Below are positions 28,195-40,945 of a stretch of DNA of 64,000 nucleotides, one piece after another. The notes below the pieces were generated by a model that was not told where the DNA came from, searched no databases, and saw nothing but the letters and a program-made list of their open reading frames with translations. Every line of letters starts with the position of its first letter. Position 1 is the first letter of the stretch. This DNA is from Astropecten irregularis (taxonomy: Eukaryota > Echinodermata > Asteroidea > Paxillosida > Astropectinidae). The stretch is taken from NCBI GenBank assembly GCA_963971285.1, contig OZ020246.1, positions 18,583,217-18,647,216 of the forward strand, read 5' to 3'. Both the position numbers and the translations under genes were made by a program.

Positions 28195-28639
28195 TTCCCA
28201 AATACAAAAAAAAAGTGGGTGTAAAAATGTTTATTTGGAAAACACTATGACATGAGGCAGACAGTTTCACAAACTGCAAACTAACACTATGATTTGACTT
28301 GAAATGTGTGAGTCAACGGCCAATAAGATCAATCAAGATTCGGCCAAGTGAAAAAGACAACTGCTAAGGGTCAGTTCCAACAACTCCTCTTCAATTCAAT
28401 AGGGCAGTTTCACAGCTTAGCCATTTCCCTTAACTCTGTGTCTCTCTCTCACTGGCTTTTCCTATAATATTTTCCTGTCTGCCCCCTTCCAACTCTCCAA
28501 CAACTTCAACTTTTCATCGCAGTAATTAATAGAGCAACGTGATAGGAGCCAGACTGGCCTGACCCCTAACCTCAAGCTGTAAGGAAATTGGGTTAGATTG
28601 AGCGGAGCAAGAGAGCAGGGAATGAAGAGAGAGGGAGAT

Positions 28640-28654
28640 GGGGGGGGGGGGGGG
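28640..28654 (+). repeat. G15 homopolymer
   Basis: Fifteen G after a GA-rich stretch. It lies only about 450 bases from the C16 run and could pair with it in single-stranded DNA or RNA. Confidence 0.9.
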
Positions 28655-29025
28655 TGGGAAAAAAATGATGTAGGATGAAGACAAACAGCCAACATTCCCA
28701 TGGCCTAGATTTATCTCATTAATCAACAAAAGCCAACAGCCTACAGTCATTAGGTCTGCTTCAAAGTGTAGCTTTCTGGAAATAGCCCCGATGGTTAATA
28801 ACAGGCTAGCTAGTTAGGCCGTTCTGTTTTCTTTAATTTAATGGCAGTTCCCCACTTCAATTTATTAGGAGCACCAATTTCTTGTCCTGTTCTTTTTAAT
28901 TTTTTTTTGCTCGCTCTCTCTCTCTGTAATATCTTCAGATGGACCCAAGTGACGAAACATGAGGACCTGGGTGAGTATGTTGAGCTGGTTGGACCTGAGT
29001 GGAGGTGGGGAAGATTCATTCCAAA

Positions 29026-29033
29026 TGACGTCA
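29026..29033. promoter_or_regulatory. perfect CRE palindrome TGACGTCA
   Basis: A second exact CREB/ATF palindrome, 56 bases after the GTGAGT donor-like site at 28971. CpG-containing 8-mers are uncommon in AT-rich DNA, so it is worth noting. Confidence 0.35.
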
Positions 29034-31382
29034 TGGCCTGGGTCTATCCCTCCCTCCCTCCCTCTCTCCCCAACAAGAAAAAAAGTTTTTCCAATCGCTT
29101 CCTTGATGAGGAATCTGAGCCCGTGGAAATCATCTCTTCTTCTTTCTTCTCCCATGCGCCCCTCTCTCCGAAAAAGTCGGACGTGAAATGAGAAAGGCTG
29201 CTTCCCCAATTTTGACTTTTCGGGAATGATTGAAGAGTTGAAGGAAACGTTAATTTTCAGTATTTTGATCGCGGCTGTCTGGCAATGTCCGCTCATCCAA
29301 TGACGGAAATTCCTGACATGGCTCCTTTCTTTCTTCTCTCTTTGGCCGATGACAGTTCTGATTACCTTTAGATATTGCAAAATACAATTATTTAGACAGA
29401 CAAACAGATGATAATCCAGAAGGCATAGGATATCACACTCCCAAACTTCCCGACATGTTTGTCCAGAAAAAAAAAAAAATGAGTGGATGTCAAATCGAGA
29501 ATTCTTTTACCTGTACTTCTTCATGGCAGGACATTACGGTGTCAAGTGTCACTATTAAACTAACCGGGTAAAATCCCGGACAACGATCTGGAACTCAATG
29601 TCACTGCTAACATGAGGTTCATCCACCCTTAATAACCACATGAACATGTTTACTTCAAAGATAACGCTAAGAATTTCCTGCAATTCCAACGAGTACAAAT
29701 TCATGCAAGTCAAGAAGCCGACAGGGTGAGGATACTTAATCCAAGCTGGAAATGAGCAAAGAAAACTTATTCTGGCATTGATTAGGGAAACCTCTTGATT
29801 AGCGTACTGTAGCATATAAGCACCCTACTATCCGAGTACACTAGCTATCTAACAATCAGGTTAAGGTGCCATCATCGGGCCTGACAGCTCCGATGGTTAG
29901 AGCGTGTTCTTAATATTATCACTTTCCGCACTGAATGTACGGGCCAAGGAATGGTCGCTTATAATAATGGCCTTCAAAATTCCAAGGAAGATATGCAAGG
30001 AGATATTTTGTTTCTGTCAATTGCTTTTTAAATACAGCACGGTCTCCGAAAAAAATAAAAAATAATCTACAGCATTTAAGGCGTGGTTACCATTGAGGCA
30101 AATAGTTGTCACTTTGTGTAAGACTGTTGTAAGCAAGGTTTTTAGGACAGTAATTTGGCCAGGTAGGTCAGGTTACTGTAAAAGAGTGATTTTGGTTTCT
30201 TTTCCTACCTCCATGGTTTCAGTTTGTCTTATTCTCTTCTGCCCAAACATACTTTTTTGTTGTTTTATAAACTTCTTTTACTCAAACTAATGTGTCAAGC
30301 ATCCTATGTATGGTAATGGGTATCTAACTGCTTGACTTCACCAATCAATAAGTCAAATCAATCACACAATCCAATTAATTAAACTAATCAACAGTTGTAC
30401 ATTCAATTTCCACACAAGAAAAAGGCGGCCCAGTTCCAATGATTGTTTCCTGGAACGGGATATCCCATCTAAAAAGCAACACACATTTCACAGATGTTAC
30501 TTAAGGGCTGTAGATGCTACTTCAATGCAGTTTCCATTTTGAATGTGTCCCACATCCTTTTATTAGCAGCAATGGCAAGTGACATGACGTAAAGTTGTTA
30601 GATATTACAATAATATAATACCAATGCTTTGATTTTTTAATCTAGCATGCGATTGACAGTCTAAACAGATACAAACATGTATACACACACCAACAAAAAC
30701 AACTACCCATATATTTTCTTTTAATTTCCAATAATGTAAAGACAGGGAAAGCTAGCTGGATCCGCTTGCAGCAATGCCTATAGTGGGTGAAGTCGCAGTG
30801 GTACTACTACTAGCGGTTGCTGGTTTCCCGCAGTTTTGAGCACTGTACACAGTTGGATCAGTTTGGACGCCGGGGCCCAGAGGCATGAAAAACAGTGTGC
30901 AAACAACCGACCTGGTGCCAATCATTTTTTCAGCAAACAGATCATGGTGGGCTCAGTGCACGCCGAACTGTTATGTAGCACTAGTACAGCCAACAATACA
31001 CAATTAACAACCCAAAAAAAAAAAAAATATGGAAAAAGAAAAAAAAGGATAGAAGCGTGTGGGAAAACTGGTAATCACCTAGGGAAATAGGCACGTCTCT
31101 GTATGATGCCGGTAATGCTGTAAGAACAACGATCATTTATTGTGCACACAGTATGTGGCTGGGAATAGCCAACAGCACAATTAGACAGGGCAACTAGTCC
31201 GCAGCGGGCTTCGTTAGATAGACTGATTAAAAACTGCAGGACTATAAGCTACAGTAGTTACACAAAAATCATAAAAGACTTCTGCAAGTCTATTTCTATT
31301 AAGAACAACCAACTCCCCCCTTTTCAAAAAAAGACGCACAGACGCAAACAAACAAATAGTGCTTATGAATCACAAAGCTTAC
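29034..31382. other. non-coding, no gene seen
   Basis: AT-rich sequence with the TALE-type cluster at 30345-30400. If the candidate exon at 31383-31442 is real, this is downstream intron or UTR on the minus strand. Confidence 0.45.
30345..30400. promoter_or_regulatory. homeodomain/TALE-type motif cluster
   Basis: ATCAATCA at 30357-30364 is the reverse of TGATTGAT, a PBX-HOX composite site, and AATTAATTA and further AATCA cores follow within 40 bases. Simple AT-rich composition may account for part of this. Confidence 0.28.
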
Positions 31383-31442
31383 CTTTAATCTCAGAGGATT
31401 TTTCCCTCAAGGCCAATGATTACTGAATGCTGGAGTACTTAA
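31383..31442 (-). other. candidate non-coding or poison exon
   Basis: On the minus strand, a tract of about 35 bases, nearly all pyrimidine, ends in CTCTTAGATTTGCAG. Sixty bases later comes AAAG|GTAAGC. Both sites are close to consensus. All three frames contain stops (TGA, TAA or an immediate TAA), so the segment cannot be an internal coding exon. A 5' UTR exon, a long non-coding RNA exon or an NMD-triggering cassette would fit. It has the same strand as the coding exon about 18.5 kb upstream at 49959-50102. Chance pairing of two good sites is the main alternative. Confidence 0.33.
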
Positions 31443-31648
31443 CTGCAAATCTAAGAGAAGAAAATAAAAGAAAACAACCCCAACTGCCATAAGAAAATGA
31501 CTAACTATTAAAATGCTAATTGAATTACTCATGTTTAGAAGGAGCTACACAGGGTTAGAGGTCGTGGGATAATTTGCACCGAAGGTCCGCTGATAAAGAG
31601 CGGAGTGAAATTACAGATGTGCACAATTGGAAGGTTTTTTGTGCGTGT

Positions 31649-31665
31649 GGGGGGGGGGGGGGGGG
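31649..31665 (+). repeat. G17 homopolymer
   Basis: The longest G run in the window, about 200 bases from the candidate non-coding exon at 31383-31442, on its transcriptional upstream side. Confidence 0.9.
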
Positions 31666-32524
31666 AGGGTATAGGGTAGGTAGGACATCCATGAAGCCAT
31701 TAAAAATCAGAGCTTGGAAAAACCAGTTGGCACCATAAGCCAAGCCTGTATCAACCTGGTATCTGGTGAGAGATGACCTAACATCACATGAGACATTTCA
31801 GGAAGGATTATTACCAAAAAAAAAGACCAAAAATTGGGGAGGGGACTTGGGAAGGGTATGTTGACTGGCACATGGCATATCAATCTGTGAAGAAGAACCA
31901 TGTTAATGCATGATGGAGTTGTTATTGCAACTTGGCCTTCGCATTTTTCTTGCATCCAGTCCAGTCATGTATTTAGCTGTGCTGTCATCATCGGTGGTAA
32001 CTAGTTGCTTGTGGTGTGAACACCCATTGCCCGTACCCTGTCTACAGCCACGCCCCCATACTATCTACCCCACGCCCCGCCCCTATCCCCTGCCCTTGTC
32101 CAATGTCCGAGAATAATCAGTCGCACATTAATCTTGCAATAAATCCTTTGCTTTGATGATATTAATCAACCAACAACAGATCATCCTTGTCTGAGGATTA
32201 TAACTTATAAGCAAGATAAAACAAAGGTAGGTATTAAAAAATGAGCTTGTCAGTGTTCATTGGTGACCGTGAGTACACAAGAGACAAACACACATTATAA
32301 CTCGGTGGCATACCTGTTACTTTATTATACTACTAGTCCTAGAACTTGCCCTACTCGTCAAATCCTTAAGGCCAAGAGATAATCTTCAATGCAGGAACGG
32401 TTTAAGTTTAAGCAGGATCAGCTAATACGCGAAATTCTTCATTCTGATGTGCAATTGAATATCCATGGGGGAAAATGTCACGTTACGTAGCTGAGACAAC
32501 ACAAAACCCTGTGATCCATAAGAG

Positions 32525-32548
32525 TTTTTTTTTTTTTTTTGGGGGGGG
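32525..32548 (+). repeat. adjacent T16 and G8 runs
   Basis: Sixteen T directly followed by eight G, a slippage-prone junction and a possible assembly weak point. Confidence 0.9.
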
Positions 32549-33444
32549 TTGAATTTCAATGTTTTTCTCAAGATGTTCCTAACCGATTATACAACGCTGT
32601 CAAGATTCAGTAACCTTTTCAACTCACACGCGCTTGCATCATTAATTAGGAAAAATAAATTGGACTACAAACACCTCCATACCAACATCCAGGAAAAAAA
32701 CAGCCAGCAGCTCTTGCACTTCATAAATGTCAATGACGCTGGATCTTTTTGTTTTTTTGCTTTATTTACTGCATAATCAAGGCTTTTAACAGCTTTACAT
32801 GGGCCTAGTATTTTACACTTTTAAACAGATGAGTTTATGAAATGATACGTGGGTCAGGAAATGATAGAACACATAAACACTGCATCAATTATTTGTTAAT
32901 TAGGGCCTAGACCATGAACTGAAGATGCAGCTAACATGTATCTTGACACATTGCTGTACTGGTTGCATTAAGTCGACTCTGAAGTCAATGAAATGCAACA
33001 GTTTCCGTCAGGCCATTATTCTCATACATGTTAACATGACTTTATACATGTATGTATGTGCATAAACTTACTAAAGCAGTTGCAGACAAAATCCACTTTC
33101 AGGCCTCCGGGCTGTGCGAACTGCGAAGTGTTGGTGGCAAAGATGGGTGGACCATTTGCAGCCAATGTGCAATGCAGTCCTTACTAGAGTCTCATCATAA
33201 TACACATGATTTCCTCTAAGCCCCAATCAACACACAGGGGGAGAGAGAGAGAATAAAAAGGCAGCCACCACTAGACAAGAGCTCTTGTTTGAATTGCAGG
33301 CACTCTTCACATGCAAATTTGGAAATCCCAATACAGTTATATAATCATCATAGTTTCTTAGTCATCTCAGGTATTGTTACCTGTCCAATTTTGTTTAATG
33401 GGACCCCATGGGTTACCCCCTCATAGAGGTTCTGCTTAAGGTAG

Positions 33445-33504
33445 CCATTGTTTAAGCCCATACACACTGCTCCCAACTTTAAGCCTGCTTATCCATTGTT
33501 TAAG
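33445..33504. promoter_or_regulatory. direct repeat of a SOX-type site
   Basis: CCATTGTTTAAG occurs at 33445-33456 and again at 33493-33504, start to start 48 bases. Each copy contains CCATTGT, a near-optimal SOX core. The sequence between them is not repeated, which argues against simple tandem duplication. Confidence 0.35.
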
Positions 33505-36500
33505 GTTGCCTTTTCAGTCTGAAGGTATTTGGGTCGGCCAGGTAAGTATTGTTCCTTTTCCAGGTTTTGTTTTGAGAGCCAGCAAGCCAGTGGTGGCAAC
33601 CACTGGGTCGTGTATTAATGTTTTTGGCGGGAGATCAGGGAGTCTTACTAATGCTTAGCAATTGTCTTTGTAATCCAAATTTCATCACTGGTTGAACATA
33701 TTCAGAATTGGTTTACTGTCGCCCGGCCAGTTCTCAATGTAACACTCCGTGGGATGATCTTGCCACTTTTGTCTTGTCAGCAAAAGATCCTACTTTTAAT
33801 TCGCTTTACTCCTCTAAGAGACCCTCTGTGCTTTGGCAGCATTGAAGGGACAGCCAAGCGGATTGTTTCAAGGCTAAAGCAAACTTTGAAGCGCTCCCAT
33901 CCCCATCGGAGGCTAACATCGTTAAGGTTTCTTCGTCTAGGATGAGATGGTGGTGATGAATTCCACTGTTATGATTTAGGATACAGAGAATGGATATAAG
34001 GATCCAAGGATCTCTCAAATGGAGGCCTATGTGTCCCTTTACTGACAAAGATAGCCCCCTCTATTGATAATTGGAAGATACTAATTTTACCAGTAAGTAT
34101 CAGGTTGGAATCCTATGGTTCTGGGTGTTTTAAAGTAAGTAATATATGCAATTGGTAAATTTTCTATTGTGTAATTTCCCAACGTCTGTCACTGTCTCAG
34201 TGACTATACTGTCTATCTGTCTCAGTGTTTTCTCATATCGTTTGCACTGTCTTAATGAGCAAAAATGAGGTATTCAAAACACTGTACTGTTTATTAAATC
34301 TCACCAATAGGTATAAATTTGCAAATTTGGGAGGTTTTTTTTACTTCTAGGGGGAAAGAGAGACAGTCCATGTGCACCTACTACAAGAACATGCGGGGGA
34401 CGCATGATCCGCATGGGGGCGAAAAAAGTACATCGGTTTGTTCATCGGAATTCAATATTAATTAGTAACCAGAGGGAACAGGCCCAGAGAGTGACAGGAA
34501 CAAGTGTTGTGCTGCCATCCATGGGAAACCTAGCACAAACTATTTCTTACACTGCCCGGGGCCTCCTACGTTATTGCATGTCTTGTCAATTGAGCGGGGC
34601 GAGCCGGGGCTGAGCCATCTAGCTGGGACAACATGAGCCGAGTCCCAGGCCTGCCCGCGCTACAGGTGCTAATGAACTACATACCAGATAAGGGGAGTGA
34701 TAGTGTGAAAAATGGTCAACATCAGACGTGTCACGTTCTTCTCCGCTCTAACAAGGCTGCCAAGTTCTCTTGTTATCGGCGCAGGGTGAGGATTTTCATT
34801 AAAGGAATCGGTAATCCTACTGCATTTGCTTCACTTCATATCTCAAGTGCACTTTTGCAAGCCAATGCATCTGAATATAAAAAACAGTAAAAAAGATATC
34901 CTGAGCATGAAGTACTCCCGAGCTTTAGCATGTGCCTTCTGGCATTGTAAAGTTTAATTGTCGCTATAAAATAGATGCCGTCTACCCACAACAACAGAGA
35001 ACGATCAATCTCATTATATTCAATAGTATCTCCTCTATCTTTGGCACTCAGACCTGGGAAATAGCAATACCGATGGTAAATATGAACCATACAGCAAGCT
35101 TCCATGTCGGTAGACAATTTGTATAAAATAATACTTTGTTGTATGTACAGCAGACATTTGTGTAATTTTAGATGTAATAATCACAATTGAATAACCAAAC
35201 TGTAGATGTTTTGGGCTATTTGGAGGTCTTGTGGGGTAAAAAGTTAAACAACCGAATGTACTGCGACTAGCTAGCAATAACACATATATCAAATTATCAG
35301 TGATGAAATACCAAACTTACAAGAAAAATCCTCTGTAGGCTTCCTATCGCTAAACTTTGCTCCATAGCCCTGTCTTGACAATTTGATAAATTGATCATTG
35401 ATTACCATTTCAACTGATGACAACAGGTCCCACAGAAACATGTACAGACATTCTTTCAAAGTGTCTTTTTTAAACGGAGGAATTAATCAAAACGATGGAA
35501 TAAAGTGAGTTTTTGAAGAATAGTATGAAACACAGAAGACATGTGACTCATATTGGCTCCAGATACTATATGTATAGGCCTACATGTAGATTATAGGCCT
35601 ACAGCTTTGTTTCAATGTGATCAAGATATCAAATGTGGAAATTTTTACTTTGCAGCTAATTTATTTAATCCTTTCTTCATTATTATTATTACAAGCAGTT
35701 GAAGAAAAAACAAATCATCAACCAAAGAAACAAGAAGATCGATTCTTCTACAACAGCACATACTAGATAAAAAGGCTCAAAAGAAAACTATGTATAAATT
35801 GCCATGCAGTAACCTACACGTTATATAACTACCGGTAGCTGTTTTATACAATTCTCCTTCATAAGCAATCCTTCAAAAATGGCCATTATTCAACATTATG
35901 CATTGTAGCATAACTGTTCTGGTTTTTTTTTTTAAAGGAATCAAAGCTTCCATTATTTATAGTATAGGCACAGAGTATTCATGGTGAACATAGATAATGT
36001 AGACCGTCACCGACGTGGCTTGCACCCTAATAGGTACACTCATTCCACAAAAGAATGCCGATGGTACCATTTCGTCATTTCGGAGGCACAAGAAAAGTCA
36101 CGGCCTAAAAAATCTGTCACGCATGGGTAGCAACGCCACACAACTGCAAGGCGAGGGGTACACCGTTTAGATTATATGCCGTGTAGGCAAACACGTTTTT
36201 TTTTTCTCCCCCTGCCCAACTTACAAAGAGTCTCCAGACTGTATTATGACAACATCAAGTTGTACAGACGACCACTCGTGCCATGTCCAAGGTCAATATC
36301 AAGAAGAGCATTGGCTAAACATCTGAACCGTCTGCCAAGATGGGTCTACATTCTGCCATGCATGAGGGCTGTTCTGAATCCATCCCCTCTGTTTTTAGAC
36401 AATATGTTAGTTATTTTTTTTCCTTTGGTCATAAATGTAATTACGCAGACTTTTAATAACTTGTGTTTTTATGGAAAGCATGGCCAGGTTCTTGTACGCT

Positions 36501-37837
36501 CCAGTGGTTATAATTTAATGAAAAACTAATTGCAAAATGCGGTAGACAAATGGCGCACTTGGGGTAGAGACTCATTTAAATGATTACTGCCATATTGTGG
36601 TTTGCTTGCTGCATCACATGTTGGTTAAGTTGTTCCATCATGACACCAACAGGGGCTGTGTGTTTGACTGGCACTATACTACATATATCAGTTTCCATGG
36701 TTTTGTTCTTTCATGCATCTCCCGAGCGGACTGTCTAATTACCCAATTAATGACGGTTTCTTAATGATTGCCACACTCTGTCCGTGTTCACGCCCACAGC
36801 GTGGCAAATGAATATGGCCTTTGTGCGTGTTTAGATAGTTGCCACGGCCTCTGCGTCTCATGTCTGGTGCAAGAGGCATAAGAAAAAAACCTAGTGTTTC
36901 TCGGCAATTTTCACCCGGACACCATTGGCGTCTGTTCAGCTTGAGACTTGTCCAAGTCACTGTGTGTGTGCAAAATCCGTGTCCTTGAATTCAACACGGT
37001 CCTAAATTCACTCCCGCAAATAAAGACTGAACTTCTAAAAATAGGATTCTCAAAGTCAAACCGCTTTGAATTGAAATAAACACGACATCTTTCAGCAGCC
37101 ACTGACCAGTAAGGTTGGAAACCAACAATCCTAAAAATTCAAATCTGAGGTGATTTTTAAATATGGTTTTACCGACATAGAAAATATTGGGTCCGTTTTG
37201 ATGCGTTTTCTCAAAGGAGCTCTGCATGTAACAGTCGCAAACTTGCTCGGAACGACTCTGCTACTAATTTTAACAACCGCTATTTAACTCTTCAGCAAAT
37301 AGTTGGCTTACTTCAGCAAAAAAAAAAAATTGTTTCGACCCCTCTGCCTAACTAGAAAGCCAACGACTCAGTCAAGGCAACAAAACAATAAATCCCCATA
37401 AAAGTGTCACAGCAGTCCTCTTCCTTCAACTGGGCAGCAAACTCATTAATCTTGCCAGCCGCCATGAGACGGAATATGAAGGCAAAGAAAGAAGAGGGAA
37501 AAAGAAGCAGATGAAGAAACGAAAGGAAACAAAAAGCAAGGAAAATAAAGAAACAAATTCACTTCTGCAAATGCAATTAAAAATTGGCCCAGAAAATGAA
37601 TTGGTATGCACCTGACATTTATAAGTTGGTTAGTTATCATCTTGGAATTAAAGTTCGTCAGATGGCTCTAGGGGTTTCCAGGGGGAATCAAAGAAGAAAA
37701 AGGGGGCGAGTGAGTGAGGGGAATGAACGAGGTAAGATCATAAGGGGGCAGACTGGAGGGGAACAGAAAGGTGGAGAATGGTGGGGAAAGAGACAGGCAG
37801 AAAGAGCAGTGTGGGGAGAGAAAGGTTCCCATTAATT

Positions 37838-38215
37838 GCTGACATACTATTTTGGGATAATTGGCAGGAATGGCTAAACAGATGCTTGCATCTCATCAGG
37901 TATAATTCAATTTGTGCTGGCTGAAATTCCTGCAAATTACAGGGGCCACAGGCAGCATAGGTAGCTGGCACTACCAAACATGGTGGGACCAGCTCTTTTA
38001 TTTTATCCGGTTGTTGGATGGAAGAGGGGGGGAGGGCATTGGAGAGATTGGGCGTCTTAAGGTGGATGGAATCCCGTATCTAATTGCACTTATGACAACA
38101 TCAAGTTCTTGTAGCAAGACTGCGGGGTTCCCCCGGTCTGCGGCAGGCTCCTTTCCCTCTGTCCCCGGCCTCCCTGCCGGGAACTTGCTGGGCTTTACAC
38201 GCAATAATTGACAGG
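37838..38215. promoter_or_regulatory. candidate cis-regulatory block with a GC-rich core
   Basis: An AT-rich half (CATTAATTG and similar homeodomain-type cores, 37835-37930) adjoins a GC-rich half near 38110-38200 with an inverted CCGGCC...GCCGGG arrangement. Complexity is high and microsatellites are absent except one short G/A tract. No frame crossing it looks like a known protein. Confidence 0.25.
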
Positions 38216-38828
38216 ATGTATCATGCTACTAGCTCTGCCGGCTACAAGCTGTCATGATGTTACTCTGTGTGGGTTTCAAATCTACCCTAACCCAGATCTA
38301 TTTAGCGTGTACCTTGCAAAGGGGAGAGACAAATGACAAATCCCCTGGCCTCAAACGGTGATCGATGAAGCGGCTTGGTCATGTTTTCAATTCCAACGAC
38401 AAATCTCTATTTTTCCCCCCTCCCATTATTCTCTGCTTTTACCACTATTGGTGTGTCATTTCTGTATGTTTACAACACTTAACAACGGATCCTATGCTCA
38501 GCAATAGAACTGGAATTATATTTGGCTACCAATCATCTTCGTTGTTTAACAGTGCTGCATATCATCGAACAAACAAATCTGTACTCCGTTTTTTTTTTGT
38601 GTGGGGGAAGGGGGGGATGGGAGGTTGCTGGCATCCAATTAAAGTATAGCCTGCCTTATGTATCAAAAACAAAACAAAAGGCATCGGGAATTGCATTTCA
38701 ATTTATGGCTTCCACCACTAATTGACAACAATTTGGGCTGCCAAGAGCGGCAATGTTAGATTTCAGGTTTCCTGCTAGATAAATCAAACGCACGATTTCC
38801 ACCTGGTTTGCCACTTAAGTGCAAAAAA

Positions 38829-38848
38829 TAGAGAGAGAGAGAGAGAGA
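38829..38848 (+). repeat. (GA)n microsatellite
   Basis: A GA run of about ten units, followed by an A-rich stretch. Confidence 0.85.
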
Positions 38849-40911
38849 AAGAAAAAAATCCAAACATGAAACGGTTGCAGACAATGGAACCTGGCTGCTG
38901 TATAAACATCAGGCCGGCTTATTACCATACCTTGGTCCAATGCTACAGTCTTAATTTGTTGTGAGAAAGCAGGCAATGAGCGCTCCCATGGCGAAAGTCA
39001 AGGCTACACTGTCCCTGGTAATTGCCACAAAATAAAAAACAGGTATTTCAAATTACTGCTCCAATTTGGCCAGTAGGTTGATCAGGCAGTGGTGGGAGCT
39101 GGGACTGGTGGTTACGACAGCTACATTCCTGTGCCCGCCTGGTTGTCTAATAATACCAAGCACCGGGGCTCAAGGAAAAAAATATATATGAAGAAATGAA
39201 GGAACCTTGAGATCTTATAACAAAGATCATTCCTGCATGTGTGATTTACATTCAGTATATTTGAATCTGAAGATGTTATTACCCACAAGTTCTATCCTAT
39301 CCATCCTCTATTTATAGGACTTCACCTGTTCTTTAAGCAATTCTGGTCATATGGTCTACATGAAATTTTCCAGAGCACGGCGTGCTCTCGGGAGTGCGGA
39401 ATACAAAACAGGAGTTTGCAACAAAGGAATCGGACTGAAAAAGATAGGGCACTATACTGAATGACTGCTGGGATTCGGGATTTATTTTTTAATGAAAATT
39501 CTGTGAGTCAAATGGGCAAGCAAGCGTAAGGCTTATGACATGGGGGGTCAATACGCCATGAGGGTATATGGTCTGGCCAAGGTGTAGGGGGATGGAAGGC
39601 CGGGAGTGGTTTGGCGTCTAGGAGACCAAGTATATAAGATTCTACGGATCCAGAAAGGTTTACTATTTTAAACAGTCGAATATTACAATGCCGCCTCAAC
39701 ACAACCGACAATGCAAATGACGCAGAGGTGACCAAAAGCAGAACAAGATATAATGACATTCCCTCCTGAAGCCCTCTTTGGGGTGTGTGTGGGCAGGGGG
39801 ACAAAAAAAAAACAATGCCTCATTCAAACCACGTAGACTGATTGTAACCCAATTAAGAAAACCCCCGTTCCTATGAGAATTCCGAACACAAGTCGGAATA
39901 TCAACGCAAACCTTAACTACAACGCTACGATCCCCCTACTTGAGCCTCTTCACAGCACTGGCACAGAATTGCGCATCTTCACACCAACCCCTCCGACATC
40001 ATGTTTGAAACACGGAGTGACACAAAAAAAATTGCATTCTAAGGAATTGGGTAACGTTTTCTGATCACTGGAAATAACCTAAAATTAGATTTACAAGGTG
40101 GCTCTGTGGATGTAGGCCAATCTACATTCAACTGTTCCTTGAACCCGAGTCACAGATTGGGGGCTCGCTCTTCTCCCCGACTGAATTTACCCCCGAAAGA
40201 GAAAAAATGTCATGGACTAATCTGCCAGTAGCGGACAATATATCCCTCCCTCCAAAAAAAATCCATTACTTAATACATTTTCCACATCCAGATAAAGACA
40301 AGTGGAGAAAGCCACCTGTTCCAGAAACGGAGATGATACTTGTGGCTTAACAATTAATTCTCCAGGCCAAAGAAAAAAAGATTTGCAGGATGTAATTCCT
40401 GTAGGATGGGAACTGGCAACGTACACTGTATGAGCTAGGCAGATGGGAGAAATGAACTAGGGATATGGGGCTGGAATGAGCTGTACAATCACAACGGAAT
40501 TGTTGAGATGATGCACGTAATATCTCTTTTTCTCTGTCTGTTTGTCTGTCTGTCTTTCAGCTCAGGCTCCCCTCTTGCTCTGACTCATTCCCCCTCTCAG
40601 AGAGACCCCTACTAGCCCCCTTGGTGTGCTCCTTATCCACATGACTAAATCTCACTGGCCTGCTTGGGTACCTATGTGTGATCTGCAGAAGAGGTGTCAT
40701 ACTCTGCTCTGATCCCCCATTGATACCAATCCAGCTTGCTGAGTTTTCTTTCCACCCCTTCTTTCTTTGAATGAGGTTGATCCATGTGTTACCAGCAAGT
40801 GTCTCTTGCCACATTGTTCATTATCTCCATGACAAACCTTGACAAGTGCTTCTTGTTTTTTCTTCCAATGAAGAAGTCCTGAATAGTGAATTGTAACTGT
40901 TGTTGTTTTAC

Positions 40912-40945
40912 GTGGTGGTGTTGGTGGTGGTGGTGGTGGTGGGGG
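40912..40945 (+). repeat. (TGG)n microsatellite
   Basis: A trinucleotide GGT/TGG run of about ten units with one interruption, ending in a G run. Confidence 0.9.

Larger units (their letters stand above)
21581..28938. other. non-coding, no gene seen
   Basis: Contains poly-A (22256), (GT) and (CA) runs, G/A-rich tracts at 23461-23505 and 25325-25430, C-rich tracts at 25025-25070, 27251-27293 and 27951-27974, and an octamer at 28001-28008. ATCAATCA (PBX-type) is at 28328-28335. No coding evidence. Confidence 0.55.
31443..37837. other. non-coding, no gene seen
   Basis: Contains G17 and T16/G8 runs, an octamer at 33311-33318, the SOX direct repeat at 33445-33504 and two TAGGCCTA palindromes 19 bases apart at 35575 and 35594. 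Open frames are short. If the minus-strand exons at 50.0 and 31.4 kb belong to one gene, this is its intron. Confidence 0.5.

Noticed and set aside
28865-29380. 171-codon minus-strand open frame
   Set aside because: Low-complexity Arg/Glu/Lys-rich regions come from CT-rich tracts on the plus strand, and no domain is recognisable.
29884-29915. tRNA-like 5' segment (GCTCCGATGGTTAGAGCG)
   Set aside because: It has an A-box resemblance only; no B box or acceptor-stem complement follows within tRNA length.
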